64,000 nucleotides of DNA from Thermomicrobium sp. CFH 73360 (GTDB lineage: Bacteria; Chloroflexota; Chloroflexia; Thermomicrobiales; Thermomicrobiaceae), in NCBI RefSeq assembly GCF_023806465.1, contig NZ_JAMSLS010000002.1, forward strand, positions 248,001-312,000, given 5' to 3'. The notes under the pieces are model-generated. The model searched no databases and was not told where the DNA came from. It saw only the letters and a list, made by a program, of their open reading frames with translations. This document shows, piece by piece, positions 63,795 to 64,000 of the stretch (position 1 is its first letter; each line of letters opens with the position of its first letter). The translations under genes were made by a program, and so were the position numbers.

Positions 63795-64000
63795 ATGGCA
63801 GCATATGACGTCCTCGTTATTGGCGCCGGGAACCTGGGTCTCTGGACGGCCTATCACTTGGCCAAGCGCGGCGTCCAGCGCATCGCCGTCTGTGAACGCT
63901 CCTGGGCTGGCTATGGTGCCACAATGCGTTCGGCCGGCATCATGCGTCAGCAAGGTGGCTCAGAGACAGCGGTTAAGCTGGGCAAGTGGTCTCGCGAGTT
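63795..64000 (+). CDS. FAD-dependent oxidoreductase (DAO type), N-terminal part
   Basis: Cut by the window edge. AAGGAGGT precedes the ATG. The first 68 residues include YDVLVIGAGNLGLWTAYHLAKRG, a GxGxxG FAD/NAD-binding Rossmann motif, then VCERSWAGYGATMRSAGIMRQQ, typical of sarcosine/dimethylglycine/D-amino-acid oxidase-type enzymes. Substrate is probably an amine or amino acid, consistent with a PucR-type regulator beside it. Confidence 0.85.
   Translation, partial: MAAYDVLVIGAGNLGLWTAYHLAKRGVQRIAVCERSWAGYGATMRSAGIMRQQGGSETAVKLGKWSRE

Overview
This is a GC-rich bacterial chromosome segment with dense, short-spaced operons, frequent ATGA start/stop overlaps and many GTG starts. Gene content (Chloroflexi-type secreted-protein repeats, a DUF1385 protein, a translin-family protein, a split-type glycine decarboxylase subunit, and an sHdr sulfur-oxidation locus with EtfAB) suggests a thermophilic member of the Chloroflexota, possibly class Thermomicrobia. 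That assignment is inference; no rRNA or taxonomic marker is present.

Layout. 1-9.9 kb (minus strand): a housekeeping run with a glycosyltransferase, thiL, an amidase, the t6A tRNA-modification genes tsaE-tsaB-(rimI)-tsaD, an inositol-phosphatase-like gene, a histone-deacetylase-like gene, then hisH and hisA. 10-12.8 kb: a Ski2-like helicase. 12.8-17.4 kb (minus): lipB-lipA, a GNAT acetyltransferase, argH and a DUF1385 membrane protein. 18-22 kb: gcvPB alone, a ferritin-like gene, a translin-like gene and an M48 peptidase pseudogene. 22-24 kb: a secreted CARDB-type protein.

24.6-38.6 kb is the most interesting part: about 19 plus-strand genes behind a good promoter. Order: tusA, two dsrE-like genes, a lipoate-binding protein (lbpA1), a thioredoxin-like gene, hdrC1, hdrB1, hdrA, a DUF2892 membrane protein, 'hyp', a fused hdrC2B2, etfB, etfA, a membrane NarI/HdrD-like ETF-quinone oxidoreductase candidate, a winged-helix protein, a two-zinc-finger protein, lbpA2, lbpA3 and a lipoate-protein ligase. 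The inferred pathway runs: sulfane sulfur -> TusA/DsrE -> lipoyl groups of LbpA -> sHdr complex -> EtfAB -> membrane FeS/heme protein -> quinone. Three different lipoate-binding proteins, two with a C-terminal CxxC, together with two small unexplained genes, make this locus the best candidate for undescribed biology.

40-46 kb: a very large modular secreted metallophosphoesterase and a lipoprotein paralogue. 46-48 kb: two ABM-like proteins and a HEPN/MNT pair. 48-60.6 kb is a decayed accessory zone. It holds broken secreted proteins, a 45-bp minisatellite gene, a truncated DNA methyltransferase with a broken neighbour, a membrane-anchored HsdR-N-like protein, a second HEPN/MNT pair and a ComM remnant. 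Three repeats punctuate it; each joins a tyrosine-recombinase remnant to the 3' half of tRNA-Leu(CAA), and the intact tRNA lies at the right end (60.5 kb). This is the signature of stacked integrative elements at a tRNA-Leu attachment site. 61.4-64 kb: a PucR-type regulator, a CoxG/SRPBCC-like protein and the start of an FAD oxidoreductase.
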